A stretch of DNA of 64,000 nt, taken from positions 1-64,000 of the forward strand of contig NZ_JAANTH010000002.1 in the NCBI RefSeq assembly GCF_011734195.1, in the 5' to 3' direction. The notes beneath the pieces were generated by a model that saw only the letters and a list, made by a program, of their open reading frames with translations, did no database searches and was not told the DNA's origin. The stretch is from Halobacterium sp. R2-5 (GTDB lineage Archaea > Halobacteriota > Halobacteria > Halobacteriales > Halobacteriaceae). Every line of letters begins with the position of its first letter. The stretch's first letter is position 1. A program made the position numbers and the translations under genes. This document shows positions 15,947-24,533 of this stretch, in pieces.

Positions 15947-16879
15947 TCACATCGACCTCGCTTTGATGAGGACGGCTTCCGGGTCCGCGGGTTCGTCGAG
16001 CTGTTCGGTGTCGTTGGCGAGCACGTACCGGCCGAACGTCGGGCCGGTCACGCGGTAGTAGCTCCCGAGGACCGTCTCGCGCATCTCGTCGGCGACGACG
16101 GTCGTGTCGAGGGCGTCCTTGGCCATCTGCTTGGCCTCCTCGAGACCGATGCCGGTCAGCGCCTCGGTGGCTTCCTCGTCGAAGATGACCTCGTGGACGT
16201 CCCGGCCGTCGTCGAGCACGCCCTTGATGCGGAGGTCGAACTCGCCCTCCACCTCGCCGTGCTCGTTGCAGCGGCCGTTCTGGAGGACGCGCGTGCAGTC
16301 CTCCTCGGGGCAGCGCTTGATGAGCCCGCTCCCGGACTGGATGTCCACGAGCGCGCCCTCGACAACGTCTTCGTTGTCGCCGACGTCGAAGTCCTCGTCG
16401 ACCTCCTGGATCGAGGTCGTGCGGTTGAGCTTCACGGAGTACCGGCCCTGGTACTCGTCGGTGACGACGTTCCCGAGGCGGTAGGTCTGACCCTCCTGGA
16501 GGTCCTGGAGGTCGGATTTGGCCCACTTCGTGAACTTGATCGTGCCGGTCGGGTCGCCGAGCAGGCCGACCTGCCCGACGGAGTCCGAGCGCGGCTCCCA
16601 GAGTTCGACGACCTTCGCAGTGAGGTCGACCCACTGCTCGGGTTCGTCGACGTCCTCCACCTGGACGGTCTCGTTGCCGCCGCCGCCCGCGAGGTCGTCG
16701 CGGTCGAGGCCGGCCTCGTCGAGGTAGTGGTTCTCGACCGAGCGCCGCGCCTCGTCGAGCGGGACTTTGTACTCGGAGACCAGTTTCTGTAGCCGTTCTT
16801 CTACGTCGTCGACGGTCGCGTCGACGTGCTCGGAGAACTCGTCGTGGATCTCCGTAGCGGTGTCTGAAAGGTCGCTCAT
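15947..16879 (-). CDS. rpa3: Replication protein A, RPA3-type, zinc finger
   Basis: The 310-residue single-stranded-DNA-binding protein has one OB fold around residues 78-160 (WVDLTAKVVELWEPRSDSVGQVG), an OB-like C-terminal part, and a zinc motif C190-X4-C195-X8-C204-X2-H207. Size and zinc finger match Haloferax RPA3 rather than RPA1 or RPA2. It protects ssDNA in replication and repair and is cotranscribed with its associated protein. TTTAAATA at 16938-16946 would give a short untranslated leader of about 30 bases. Confidence 0.9.
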   Translation of the reverse strand: MSDLSDTATEIHDEFSEHVDATVDDVEERLQKLVSEYKVPLDEARRSVENHYLDEAGLDRDDLAGGGGNETVQVEDVDEPEQWVDLTAKVVELWEPRSDSVGQVGLLGDPTGTIKFTKWAKSDLQDLQEGQTYRLGNVVTDEYQGRYSVKLNRTTSIQEVDEDFDVGDNEDVVEGALVDIQSGSGLIKRCPEEDCTRVLQNGRCNEHGEVEGEFDLRIKGVLDDGRDVHEVIFDEEATEALTGIGLEEAKQMAKDALDTTVVADEMRETVLGSYYRVTGPTFGRYVLANDTEQLDEPADPEAVLIKARSM

Positions 16880-16941
16880 GGTCGTATTCGTCTCCGCGTG
16901 TTTTCGGTGGGAGACGTATCGACGTTGGTTCGCTACGGTAT

Positions 16942-17607
16942 TTAAATTGTCGCCACCGGGGTGAAAGTGGTCGCTGCGGCCTCCGCGAGCACCCCGAGGC
17001 CGAGCGCGAGCAGGGCCGCTCCGGACAGCACTCGGAGCGCTGTGGCGTGGTCGTCGAACAGCGACCGCGCCCGGCCCGCGGTCGCGCCGACGGCGCCGAG
17101 GTAGGCCGCGGTGAGCACGGCGTACGTCGCGCCGAGCACCGGCACGTTCGTGGCCGCGCCGCCGTCCACGAACTGCGGGAGAAAGGCGAGGAAGAACACC
17201 GCTACCTTCGGGTTCAGGACGTTCGTCGTCACGCCCGTGACGTACGGCCGCGACACTTCACTTTCACCGCCGAGACTGCCGCCGCCAGCGAGCGTCCGCG
17301 CGCCCAGCCAGCAGAGGTACGCGCCGCCACAGAGCTTCAGTGCGGCGAACGCCGCCGGCGACGCGGCCAGCAGCGCGGCCACGCCGACCGCCACGAGTCC
17401 CGTGTGGACGAGCACGCCCGTACTGACGCCGAGCGCCGCGAGCGCGCCCGCTCGCTGGCCGCCCGCCGCGCCCGCCGACAGCACCAGCACGGTGTCCGGG
17501 CCCGGCGCGAGCACGAGCGCGCCCGCAGCGAGCACGAACGCCGCGAACCCCGCGTCGAACACGTCTGCCCGGACGCGCCCCCGGACGGTAAGCCCCGCGG
17601 TCGGCAC
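16942..17607 (-). CDS. LysE-family amino-acid exporter
   Basis: A six-helix LysE/RhtB exporter whose signature AGALVLAPGPDTVLVLSAG falls in the first helix and whose NPKVAVFFLAFLPQFV motif falls in the fourth. It should export an amino acid or similar metabolite; the substrate is unknown. GTG 17607 gives 221 residues and lies about 21-25 bases after TTATAGG on the minus strand. GTG 17562 would give the more usual 206 residues. The region between it and the divergent nucleotidyltransferase contains a shared TATA-like CCTATAAC. Confidence 0.78.
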   Translation of the reverse strand: MPTAGLTVRGRVRADVFDAGFAAFVLAAGALVLAPGPDTVLVLSAGAAGGQRAGALAALGVSTGVLVHTGLVAVGVAALLAASPAAFAALKLCGGAYLCWLGARTLAGGGSLGGESEVSRPYVTGVTTNVLNPKVAVFFLAFLPQFVDGGAATNVPVLGATYAVLTAAYLGAVGATAGRARSLFDDHATALRVLSGAALLALGLGVLAEAAATTFTPVATI

Positions 17608-17710
17608 AATCCGGCCCCGCAGGCCTATAACGCGAGGCGTGCAAGCCCGAGTCGATGCACTGCTCGCCCGACGCGCGTTCCTCGACGCTCGCGACCGCCG
17701 GTGGTTCCAC

Positions 17711-18706
17711 GTGGTGACCACTGCCGCTGTCCTGCTCGCAGGCGGTACGGGAACGCGGCTCTACCCGGCAAGCCGTAGCCACCGCCCGAAGCAGTTCCTC
17801 GCGCTCGGCGACGACGACCGCAGCCTCCTCCGCCGGACCGCCGACCGCGCCGGCTTCGCCGACGAGCTGTTCGTCGTCACCCGCGAGTCGTACGCCGACC
17901 GCGTCCGCGATATCGTTCCCGAGGCGTCCGTCCTCGTCGAGCCAGCGGGCCGCGACACCGGGCCGGCGCTCGCGTACGCCGCCAGCGACATTCGCGAGCG
18001 TTATCCCGACGCCGTCCTGCTCTGCCTGCCCAGCGACCACGTCGTCGGCGACGGGTTCCGCGCGACAGCCGAAACCGCCGCCGACGTGGCCGCGCGCACG
18101 GACGCGCTCGTCACGCTCGGCGTCGAACCCGACAGGCCCGCCACCGGCTACGGCTACATCCAGCCCGGCGACGACCGCGGCGACCACTACGAGGTCGCGC
18201 AGTTCCGCGAGAAACCCGACGAGGAAACCGCCGCGGAGCTCCTCGACGCGGGCTGTTTCTGGAACGCGGGGATGTTCGCGTGGGCGCCCGACGCGTTCCT
18301 CGCCGCCGCCCGCGACGGCCCGCTCGAACCACTCGTCGACGCACTCGAAACCGGGGGCGACGTCGACGGCGCGTTCGAGGAAACCGAGCCGGTGAGCGTC
18401 GACTACGCGGTCTTAGAGCGCGCGGCGGACGTCAGGGTCGTGCCCGCGGACTTCGAGTGGGACGACGTCGGCGCGTGGGACGCGCTGTTGCGGCTCGCCG
18501 ACGGAGAGAACGCCACGCTCGGCGACTCCCTCGCAGTCGACGCCTCCGGGAACGTCCTCGCCAGCGACGACAAGCACGTCTCCGTGGTCGGCGCCGACGA
18601 CCTCGTCGTCGCCGCCTTCGACGACCGCGTGCTCGTCGTCCCCACCGACGAGGCTCAGCGCGTCCGCGAAGTCGTCGCCGAACTCCGCGAGGACGAACTG
18701 TTCTGA
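17711..18706 (+). CDS. manC: Mannose-1-phosphate guanylyltransferase
   Basis: A 331-residue nucleotidyltransferase making GDP-mannose from Man-1-P and GTP for glycan synthesis. It has the signature LLAGGTGTRLYPASRSHRPKQFL at the N terminus, then LPSDHVVGD, GYGYIQPGD, FREKPDEETA and WNAGMFAW, all typical of the ManC/GMP family, plus VDYAVLERAADVRVVPADFEWDDVGAWDAL. No isomerase domain is fused. Starts GTG 17711 and GTG 17714 are both possible. No AT-rich box sits close by, so the transcript may have a leader starting near 17654. Confidence 0.88.
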   Translation: MVTTAAVLLAGGTGTRLYPASRSHRPKQFLALGDDDRSLLRRTADRAGFADELFVVTRESYADRVRDIVPEASVLVEPAGRDTGPALAYAASDIRERYPDAVLLCLPSDHVVGDGFRATAETAADVAARTDALVTLGVEPDRPATGYGYIQPGDDRGDHYEVAQFREKPDEETAAELLDAGCFWNAGMFAWAPDAFLAAARDGPLEPLVDALETGGDVDGAFEETEPVSVDYAVLERAADVRVVPADFEWDDVGAWDALLRLADGENATLGDSLAVDASGNVLASDDKHVSVVGADDLVVAAFDDRVLVVPTDEAQRVREVVAELREDELF

Positions 18707-18707
18707 G

Positions 18708-19178
18708 TTAGCTGTCGCCTTCTCGCACCTGGAGGTCGCCGTCGCTGGTCACGGAGACGAGCAGCGGCGCGTGGACGCCGCGGCCCCGCACCGCCGACCC
18801 CGCCGCGTCGCTGACGCGTTTCATCACTTCGGGCGCGGACAGCGACACCTTCACGTTCGCGTCGTCGCAGGCCGCGTACACCATGTCCGGCACGTCGTAG
18901 AGGTCCGCGCCGGCGTCGATTTCCACGCGCACGGGCGCCTGCAGCGCCGCCGCGAACGCCACCGTCTCGCGGGCCTTCGCGACGTTCTCGCGCGCGCTCG
19001 CCTCCACCTTCGAGATGTTCGCGCGCGAGGTCCCGAGCTGGTCGGCGATGTCGGCCTGGGCGGCGCCGCGCTCGCGGAGCGCCAGCACCTCCGCCTGCCG
19101 CCGCGTCAGCACGCTCTCGTCGGCGTCGAAGCCCGCGCTCGCCAGCACCTCGTCGGCGTCCGGAACCTCCCCGTCCAT
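18708..19178 (-). CDS. Tfx-family DNA-binding protein
   Basis: A 156-residue archaeal Tfx-type regulator. The helix-turn-helix is LTRRQAEVLALRERGAAQADIADQLGTSRANISKVEASARENVAKARET (about residues 23-72), followed by an alpha/beta domain that may sense a ligand. ATG 19178 is chosen because a TTTTTGC box is about 28 bases upstream. It is convergent with the nucleotidyltransferase and divergent from the CHAT locus, so it could control the latter. That link is only positional. Confidence 0.85.
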   Translation of the reverse strand: MDGEVPDADEVLASAGFDADESVLTRRQAEVLALRERGAAQADIADQLGTSRANISKVEASARENVAKARETVAFAAALQAPVRVEIDAGADLYDVPDMVYAACDDANVKVSLSAPEVMKRVSDAAGSAVRGRGVHAPLLVSVTSDGDLQVREGDS

Positions 19179-19231
19179 ACGTCCGACGACGCCGGGGGAA
19201 CGCAAAAACCCCGTGGACGACCCCCGAACGC

Positions 19232-19236
19232 TTTTA
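19232..19236 (+). promoter_or_regulatory. TATA-like box of CHAT gene 1 transcript
   Basis: TTTTA centred 27 bases before ATG 19261 places the transcription start at or next to that ATG. The mRNA would then begin with the leader ORF and be leaderless. The same layout precedes the second CHAT gene (TTTTTA at 21393-21398). Confidence 0.5.
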
Positions 19237-19260
19237 CGCACCGGAAACGTTCTGCCACCA

Positions 19261-19302
19261 ATGAATCGAGGGCCGGCCGCGGGCCGGGGTCGTCGGGCGT
19301 GA
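19261..19302 (+). CDS. 13-residue leader ORF of CHAT gene 1
   Basis: ATG opens MNRGPAAGRGRRA, then TGA. The stop overlaps the GTG start of the CHAT gene as GTGA, in another frame. A TATA-like box lies 27 bases upstream, so ribosomes loading on the leaderless mRNA would translate this peptide first and reach the GTG by termination-reinitiation. An Arg-rich leader ORF of identical length precedes CHAT gene 2. Coding is inferred from that conservation of layout. Confidence 0.6.
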   Translation: MNRGPAAGRGRRA

Positions 19303-21368
19303 CGATTCGCGTCGACGCGCTCGACGACGAACGCGGAATTCGTGTTCGCGACACTTCCGAAGGCGAAGCGGTAGCGCTCCGCACGGACCGCGAGCCGAAC
19401 CCCGAACCCGCGAGCACGGAGGGGTTTACGATGCCCGTCGATGCCGCGTTCGCCATCGACGCGGGCGAACTCCACGCGCCGGTGATCACGACTGCGGTGT
19501 TCTGGCGGGACGGCGAGGTCGTCGATCGCGCGTCCCCCGACGACTCCCCGCAGCTACCCGCCGGAACGTACGAAATCGACTTCTCGCCGCCCGCCGCGAA
19601 GCTCTACGTGCGCGTCGAAGGCGGTGCGCCGACTGCCGAGTACACCGGCGACCACACCTACCTCGACTTCGGCGGTGCGAGCCGGGTTGTCGTCGGCGTG
19701 CGCTCGTTCCACGAGACGCCAGCCGCCACGGTGACGACGACGGACGACCCGCGGGACTTGATGCGGGCGGTGTCGACGATGGGTTCGGCGCTGAAGACCC
19801 AGTCGCCGGACCGGTCGTGGCCGACGCTGCGGGGGCACCCGCCGGCCATCGAGCGCGGCGACGAACTCTCCATTCCCGAGGAAGTCAGTCCGCCGGAGAC
19901 GGGCGTGACCGTCGAGGTGCCGCCGGAGTACGGCGCGATCTACACGGTGGCGCCGCTGGCGTACTACCTCGGCGCCACCGTCGAACCCGGTGGCCACCCG
20001 CGACTGGTCGCGGCCGGCGGGACGTACGAGTTCGACACCGCGGATCTCGCTGGCGACGTCCGGTCCGTGCTGGAGCACGTGTTCACCCTCGACTGCGTCG
20101 TGCGGACAGCGGGCATCTACCCGTTCGAAACCGCGGCGTCCGACGGGCTGGCGGAGCGCGTGACGTTGGACTACGAGCGGCTGTTCGAGCTGCCGCTGGA
20201 CGACCGGACCGCCGAGTACCTCGAGATTCCGCGGTCGGCGACGGAGGGCTTGCTCGACTGGCACTACACCGCCGACGTGGCCGCGGCGCCGTCGTACGCG
20301 CCGGCGCTCCCGTACCTGCTGGACGAGATGGCGCTGGTACGGAGCCCGCCCCAGCGCGCTTCCGAGGTCGACCTGACGCCGTCACCGAACGCGCTGGAAC
20401 CGCGGACCGACGACGCGCTCGCTCGGTCGGTCGCCAGTGCTACGGCGGACCCGCTCTCCGGGGTCGTTCCGGCGGACACCGGGACGCCCGGCCACGCGTG
20501 GGTCGCCGGCGACTTCTCCCCGAGCGCGGCGAACCCGACGGTGGGGTCGTTCCGGCGCGGCCTCGACTGGCCGCAGGGCGACGACCCACTGGACGTGCAC
20601 GTCGTCTACAACGATGCACGCCTCGAGGCCGGCGACGAGACCGCCTACGATACCCACCAGACCGCGGAGACGGACGTGCGGGTGTCCCGCGACCTCTCGA
20701 CGGCGGAGCTTCGGGAGGCGCTGTATGCGGAGACGGACTTCCTCCACTTCGTGGGGCACGTTACCGATTCAGGAATGGTGTGCCCGGACGGGACACTGGA
20801 CACGCGGACGCTCGCTCGGACTGGCGTGAAGGCGTTCTTCCTGAACGGCTGCCGGTCCTACGAGCAGGGCCGCGCGCTGTTGACGGCGGGAAGCGTCGGT
20901 GGTGTCGTCACGGTCGACGACGTCGCCGACGACGTAGCGGGCCGAGTCGGGCACGACATCTCGCTGCTCCTGGACAGCGGGTTCCCGCTGTACGCGGTTC
21001 TGGACGTACTCGACCGTACCGGCACGCCCGCGGAGCGCTACTCGATTCTCGGCAGCGGGACGCTCGCGTTCCGTCGGAACCCCAGTGGAACCCCGTCGAT
21101 GTACGCCTTCGATACGGACGAGTTCGGCGCTGATTCCGACACCGTCCCGGTGAGCATCCAGCGGTATCCCTACGGCGAGAACGGGATGGGTACCTTCGTC
21201 GTTCCCACGTACCCCACCGTCGATGGAGTCGTCGCTAACGGTGGCGTTCGTCGTAATTCAATCCCGCTCGCGGCGCTCGAACAGCTGCTTGACGCGTCCC
21301 CGGCACCCATTCTGCTCGACGGCGACCTCCGGTACACGTCGAACCTGACGCTGGAGGACTTCGAATGA
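19299..21368 (+). CDS. CHAT-domain protein 1 (caspase-fold protease-like)
   Basis: This 689-residue protein has a C-terminal CHAT-like module: FLHFVGHVTDSG with candidate catalytic H487, GTLDTRTLARTGVKAFFLNGCRSYEQG with candidate C518, then a GRALLTAGSVGGVVTV helix-strand, matching the His-Cys dyad of HetF-associated caspase-fold peptidases. The first 120 residues look beta-rich. Residues 130-330 form a conserved helical/beta middle that I cannot assign. No signal peptide or membrane helix is evident, so it should be cytoplasmic. It starts at GTG, coupled to a leader ORF. A paralogue follows in tandem. Substrate and activating signal are unknown; CHAT proteins elsewhere are defence or stress effectors. 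Confidence 0.75.
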   Translation: MTIRVDALDDERGIRVRDTSEGEAVALRTDREPNPEPASTEGFTMPVDAAFAIDAGELHAPVITTAVFWRDGEVVDRASPDDSPQLPAGTYEIDFSPPAAKLYVRVEGGAPTAEYTGDHTYLDFGGASRVVVGVRSFHETPAATVTTTDDPRDLMRAVSTMGSALKTQSPDRSWPTLRGHPPAIERGDELSIPEEVSPPETGVTVEVPPEYGAIYTVAPLAYYLGATVEPGGHPRLVAAGGTYEFDTADLAGDVRSVLEHVFTLDCVVRTAGIYPFETAASDGLAERVTLDYERLFELPLDDRTAEYLEIPRSATEGLLDWHYTADVAAAPSYAPALPYLLDEMALVRSPPQRASEVDLTPSPNALEPRTDDALARSVASATADPLSGVVPADTGTPGHAWVAGDFSPSAANPTVGSFRRGLDWPQGDDPLDVHVVYNDARLEAGDETAYDTHQTAETDVRVSRDLSTAELREALYAETDFLHFVGHVTDSGMVCPDGTLDTRTLARTGVKAFFLNGCRSYEQGRALLTAGSVGGVVTVDDVADDVAGRVGHDISLLLDSGFPLYAVLDVLDRTGTPAERYSILGSGTLAFRRNPSGTPSMYAFDTDEFGADSDTVPVSIQRYPYGENGMGTFVVPTYPTVDGVVANGGVRRNSIPLAALEQLLDASPAPILLDGDLRYTSNLTLEDFE

Positions 21369-21392
21369 CTGGGCCCCACCACGGACAGAATG

Positions 21393-21398
21393 TTTTTA
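21393..21398 (+). promoter_or_regulatory. TATA-like box of CHAT gene 2 transcript
   Basis: TTTTTA is centred about 26 bases before ATG 21422 in the 53-base gap after CHAT gene 1. The second gene therefore has its own leaderless promoter rather than depending only on read-through. Confidence 0.5.
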
Positions 21399-21421
21399 CT
21401 CGAAACACCCCAGCACCCAGT

Positions 21422-21463
21422 ATGGGCTGGAGGCCGACTGTCGGCAGGAGTCGCGAAACGTGA
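21422..21463 (+). CDS. 13-residue leader ORF of CHAT gene 2
   Basis: ATG opens MGWRPTVGRSRET, then TGA, overlapping the GTG start of CHAT gene 2 as GTGA. Length, promoter distance and overlap are the same as in the leader of CHAT gene 1. The peptide sequences are only loosely alike (basic, Gly/Arg/Pro-containing), which suggests that the coupling, or the act of translation, is what is conserved. Confidence 0.6.
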   Translation: MGWRPTVGRSRET

Positions 21464-23526
21464 CGATTCACGTCGACGCGCTCGACGAGGACGACGGTGT
21501 CCGCGTCCGCGACACCGCCGAAGGCGAGCAGTTCCCGCTCCGGACGGACCGCGCGGTCGACCCGACCCCGGCGTCGACCGACGTGTTCACGATGCCCGTC
21601 GACGCCGCGTTCGCCGTCGAGGCGAGGGAACTCCACGCGCCGGTGTTCGTCGCCGCGGTGTTCTGGCAGGACGGCGAGGTCGTCCACCGTGCCGAGTCCG
21701 ATGAGTCGGTAGAACGCCTCCCGCGGGGGACGTACGAGGTGGACTTCTCGCCGCCGGGCGGGAAACTGTACGTGCGCGTCGAGGACGCTACGCCGACCGT
21801 GCGCACCCGGAACGGTCGAACGGCGCTCCGTACGGAGACGCCGACGCGGATGGTTCTCGGCGTGCGCTCGTTCCACGAGACGCCGGCGGGGACGGTGACG
21901 ACGACGGACGACCCCCGGGATCTGATGCGGGCGGTGTCGACGATGGGTTCGGCGCTGAAGACCCAGTCGCCGGACCGGTCGTGGCCGACGCTGCGGGGGC
22001 ATCCGCCCGCCATCGAGCGCGGCGGCGAGCTCTACATTCCCGAGGAGGTCAGTCCGCCGGAGACGGGTGTTCGTATCGAGGTGCCGCCGGAGTACGGCGC
22101 GATTTACACGGTGGCGCCGCTGGCGTACTACCTCGGCGCCACCGTCGAACCCGGTGGCCGTCCGCGGCTGGTGGCGGCCGGCGAGACGTACGAGTTCGAC
22201 ACGACGGACCTCGCTGGCGACGTTCGCTCCGTGCTGGAGCACGTGTTCGCGCTGGACTGTGCGGTACGAACGGCGGGCGTCTATCCGTTCCGGACGGCGA
22301 CCGTCGACGAACTCGAAGACCGAGTTACACTGGACTACGAGCGGCTGTTCGAACTGCCGCTGGGCGACCGGACCGCCGAGTACCTCGACGTGCCGCGGTC
22401 GGCGACGGAGGGGTTACTCGATTGGCACTACACCGCCGACGTCGCGGCAGACCCGACGTACGCGCCGGCACTGCCGTATCTACTCGACGACCTGGCGCTG
22501 GTGCGGAGTCCGCCACAGCGGGCGTCGGCAGTCGACCTCTCGCCGTCGCCGAACGCCCTCCAGTCAGCGGACAGCGCGCTCGCGCGGTCCGCGAGCGAGA
22601 CGTCACCCACGATGCGCTCGGTCGTCGTCCCCGAGGACGCCGGAACGCCCGGCCACGCGTGGGTCGCGCCCGGGCACGCGGTCCGCGCGGCGAACCCGAC
22701 GGTGGGGTCGTTCCGCCGGGACATCTCGGCGCCGGCGGACGACCCCCTCGACGTCCACGTCGTGTTCAACGACGCTCGGCTCCAGCGGGGCGACGTCTCC
22801 CTGTTCGACTCCCACCCCTACCAGGAGACGAACGTGCGGGTGTCCCGGGACCTCTCCACGACGGAACTCCGGGAGGCGCTGTACGAGGACGTCGACTACT
22901 TCCACTTCGTGGGGCACGTCACGGACTCCGGAATGGTGTGTCCGGACGGGACCCTGGACACCCGCACGTTAGCGAGGACGGGGGTGCAGGCGTTCTTCCT
23001 GAACGGCTGTCGGTCCTACGAGCAGGGCCGGGCGCTGTTGACCGCCGGCGCCGCCGGCGGCATCGCCACGGTCGACGACGTCGCCGACGGTGACGCGCGG
23101 TCGGTTGGCGAGATGGCTGCCGTCCTCCTCAGCGCGGGGTTCCCGCTGTACGGGATTCTGGACGCCCTCGAGCTCGCGGGCACGCCGGCCGACAGGTACA
23201 CCATTCTGGGCGACGGACGGAGCGGCGTCCGACGCAGCTACTCCAACATCTCCGTCCTCCACGTGTTCGACACCGACGCCATCGACGCGGCGTCCGGGGC
23301 GTGGCCGATGTCTATCCGTCACTACCCGCACGGGAAGGGCGGCGTGGGTGGAATGACGGCGTACGCACACACGGACACCTCCACGGACGTCCACGACGCG
23401 TCCGTGCGGGAGACGACACTCCCGCAGTCGGCACTGGAAGCGTTCTTCGGAGACACCGGAATTCCGGTGCTCGTCGACGGGACTGTCCGCCTCACCGACC
23501 ACCTCGCGGTCGAGGAGTTCCGCTAG
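21460..23526 (+). CDS. CHAT-domain protein 2, tandem paralogue
   Basis: The 688-residue paralogue of the preceding gene has candidate catalytic H486 (YFHFVGH) and C517 (LNGCRSYEQG), again 31 residues apart, and the same domain order. The middle region (RSFHETPAGTVTTTDDPRDL onward) is almost identical to the first copy, with 79 consecutive identical bases. The N terminus and the C-terminal 120 residues have diverged, suggesting different targets or inputs. It overlaps the convergent TRAM gene by 4 bases (CTAG). Protease activity is inferred from motifs only. Confidence 0.75.
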   Translation: MTIHVDALDEDDGVRVRDTAEGEQFPLRTDRAVDPTPASTDVFTMPVDAAFAVEARELHAPVFVAAVFWQDGEVVHRAESDESVERLPRGTYEVDFSPPGGKLYVRVEDATPTVRTRNGRTALRTETPTRMVLGVRSFHETPAGTVTTTDDPRDLMRAVSTMGSALKTQSPDRSWPTLRGHPPAIERGGELYIPEEVSPPETGVRIEVPPEYGAIYTVAPLAYYLGATVEPGGRPRLVAAGETYEFDTTDLAGDVRSVLEHVFALDCAVRTAGVYPFRTATVDELEDRVTLDYERLFELPLGDRTAEYLDVPRSATEGLLDWHYTADVAADPTYAPALPYLLDDLALVRSPPQRASAVDLSPSPNALQSADSALARSASETSPTMRSVVVPEDAGTPGHAWVAPGHAVRAANPTVGSFRRDISAPADDPLDVHVVFNDARLQRGDVSLFDSHPYQETNVRVSRDLSTTELREALYEDVDYFHFVGHVTDSGMVCPDGTLDTRTLARTGVQAFFLNGCRSYEQGRALLTAGAAGGIATVDDVADGDARSVGEMAAVLLSAGFPLYGILDALELAGTPADRYTILGDGRSGVRRSYSNISVLHVFDTDAIDAASGAWPMSIRHYPHGKGGVGGMTAYAHTDTSTDVHDASVRETTLPQSALEAFFGDTGIPVLVDGTVRLTDHLAVEEFR

Positions 23527-24008
23527 CTACCCCAGAAGTTCTCGCGGCTGCCGAGGCGCTCGCGGTCCGCTCCGCCGTCGCCGCTGTCGCCCTCGTCGGA
23601 TTCGTCGGCTTCGTCGGCCTCGCTGGCCGCCTCGTCGTCGCCGTCGGCGTCCGCTTCCTCGTCGTCGGGCTCGTCGGGGAGCTTCTCGACGAGGTCGGCG
23701 CGCGCGTAGTTCGGCTTCACCTTCGTCACCTCGGCCTTCACGCGGGCCGGCGGCAGCACGCCGTCGACCATCACGATGAAGCCGCTCTCCTCCTGCCGCC
23801 CGACGCCGGCGCCGCTCTCGTGCATGTCGTCGACCTCGAGGACGACCTCCTGGCCGGGCACCACGGGCGCGGTCTTCAGGTCCTCGATGGGCTGGCTGTA
23901 GTGGTTGCACCACTCCATCCCCCCGCGGTCGCCGTAGTGCTGGCACCCCATTCCCTCGATCTGCTCCTGGAAACTGGGGCATTCGTCGGCGAGTGGACAG
24001 TCGGCCAT
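23523..24008 (-). CDS. TRAM-domain protein with N-terminal Cys cluster
   Basis: This 161-residue protein has three parts. An N-terminal cluster (MADCPLADECPSFQ, GMGCQHY, EWCNHY; C4, C10, C22, C34) could bind zinc or Fe-S. A TRAM RNA-binding domain lies at about 46-110 (VVPGQEVVLEVDDMHESGAGVGRQ...GFIVMVDGVLPPARVKAEVTKV). A very acidic tail of about 45 residues follows. Archaeal TRAM proteins act as RNA chaperones or RNA-modification partners. A TTTAGCC element 28 bases upstream supports the ATG. Confidence 0.88.
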   Translation of the reverse strand: MADCPLADECPSFQEQIEGMGCQHYGDRGGMEWCNHYSQPIEDLKTAPVVPGQEVVLEVDDMHESGAGVGRQEESGFIVMVDGVLPPARVKAEVTKVKPNYARADLVEKLPDEPDDEEADADGDDEAASEADEADESDEGDSGDGGADRERLGSRENFWGS

Positions 24009-24080
24009 ACAGGTGATTACTGACCAGCGGGCTAAACGCTTGCGGCACGCCGTCGCTGCCGGTGGTCGCGCGCTTCCACC

Positions 24081-24473
24081 TCAGATGAGCTGTTCGAGCT
24101 GGCGCCGACGCCGCTCGACGTCGAGCTGGGGGTCCAGTCCCGAGTCGCCGGCGAGCCTGTCGAGGAAGAGCAGGACGTCGACGCCGCGCCGCTCGGCCTC
24201 CGTCGCGACCCGTTCGGCGTCCTCGCGGTGGACGACCAGCCGGTCGAGCAGCGCGAGCAGGCACGCGAGCCCGGCGCCCGTCTCGCCGTCCGCGGGGAAC
24301 GCGTCGCTGACGCGCGTAAAATCCGGGTACTCGTCGGGTACGTCGTCGGCCGGCGCCACCGCGAGGCAGTTCGTGCACAGCGTCGCGGCCGGCCGGTCGT
24401 CGGGCAAGTACTCGGCGACGGCTTCCGGAATCGGGAATTGTAGTTCCTCGCCGCCGCAGTTCGGACAGCTCAT
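24081..24473 (-). CDS. DUF6276-like zinc-ribbon protein
   Basis: The 130-residue protein begins with a zinc ribbon formed by MSCPNCGGEE and LCTNCLAV (CPNC at 3-6 and CTNC at 33-36), followed by an alpha-helical domain ending in basic and acidic helices. I recognise it as the haloarchaeal DUF6276 type with no known function. CTAAGTACC about 25 bases upstream of ATG fits a leaderless promoter. Confidence 0.75.
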   Translation of the reverse strand: MSCPNCGGEELQFPIPEAVAEYLPDDRPAATLCTNCLAVAPADDVPDEYPDFTRVSDAFPADGETGAGLACLLALLDRLVVHREDAERVATEAERRGVDVLLFLDRLAGDSGLDPQLDVERRRRQLEQLI

Positions 24474-24533
24474 ACCTCGACGTCGCGCGGGCGGTACTTA
24501 GCCGGCGCGGACGGAAACGAGAGACCGCAGAGA

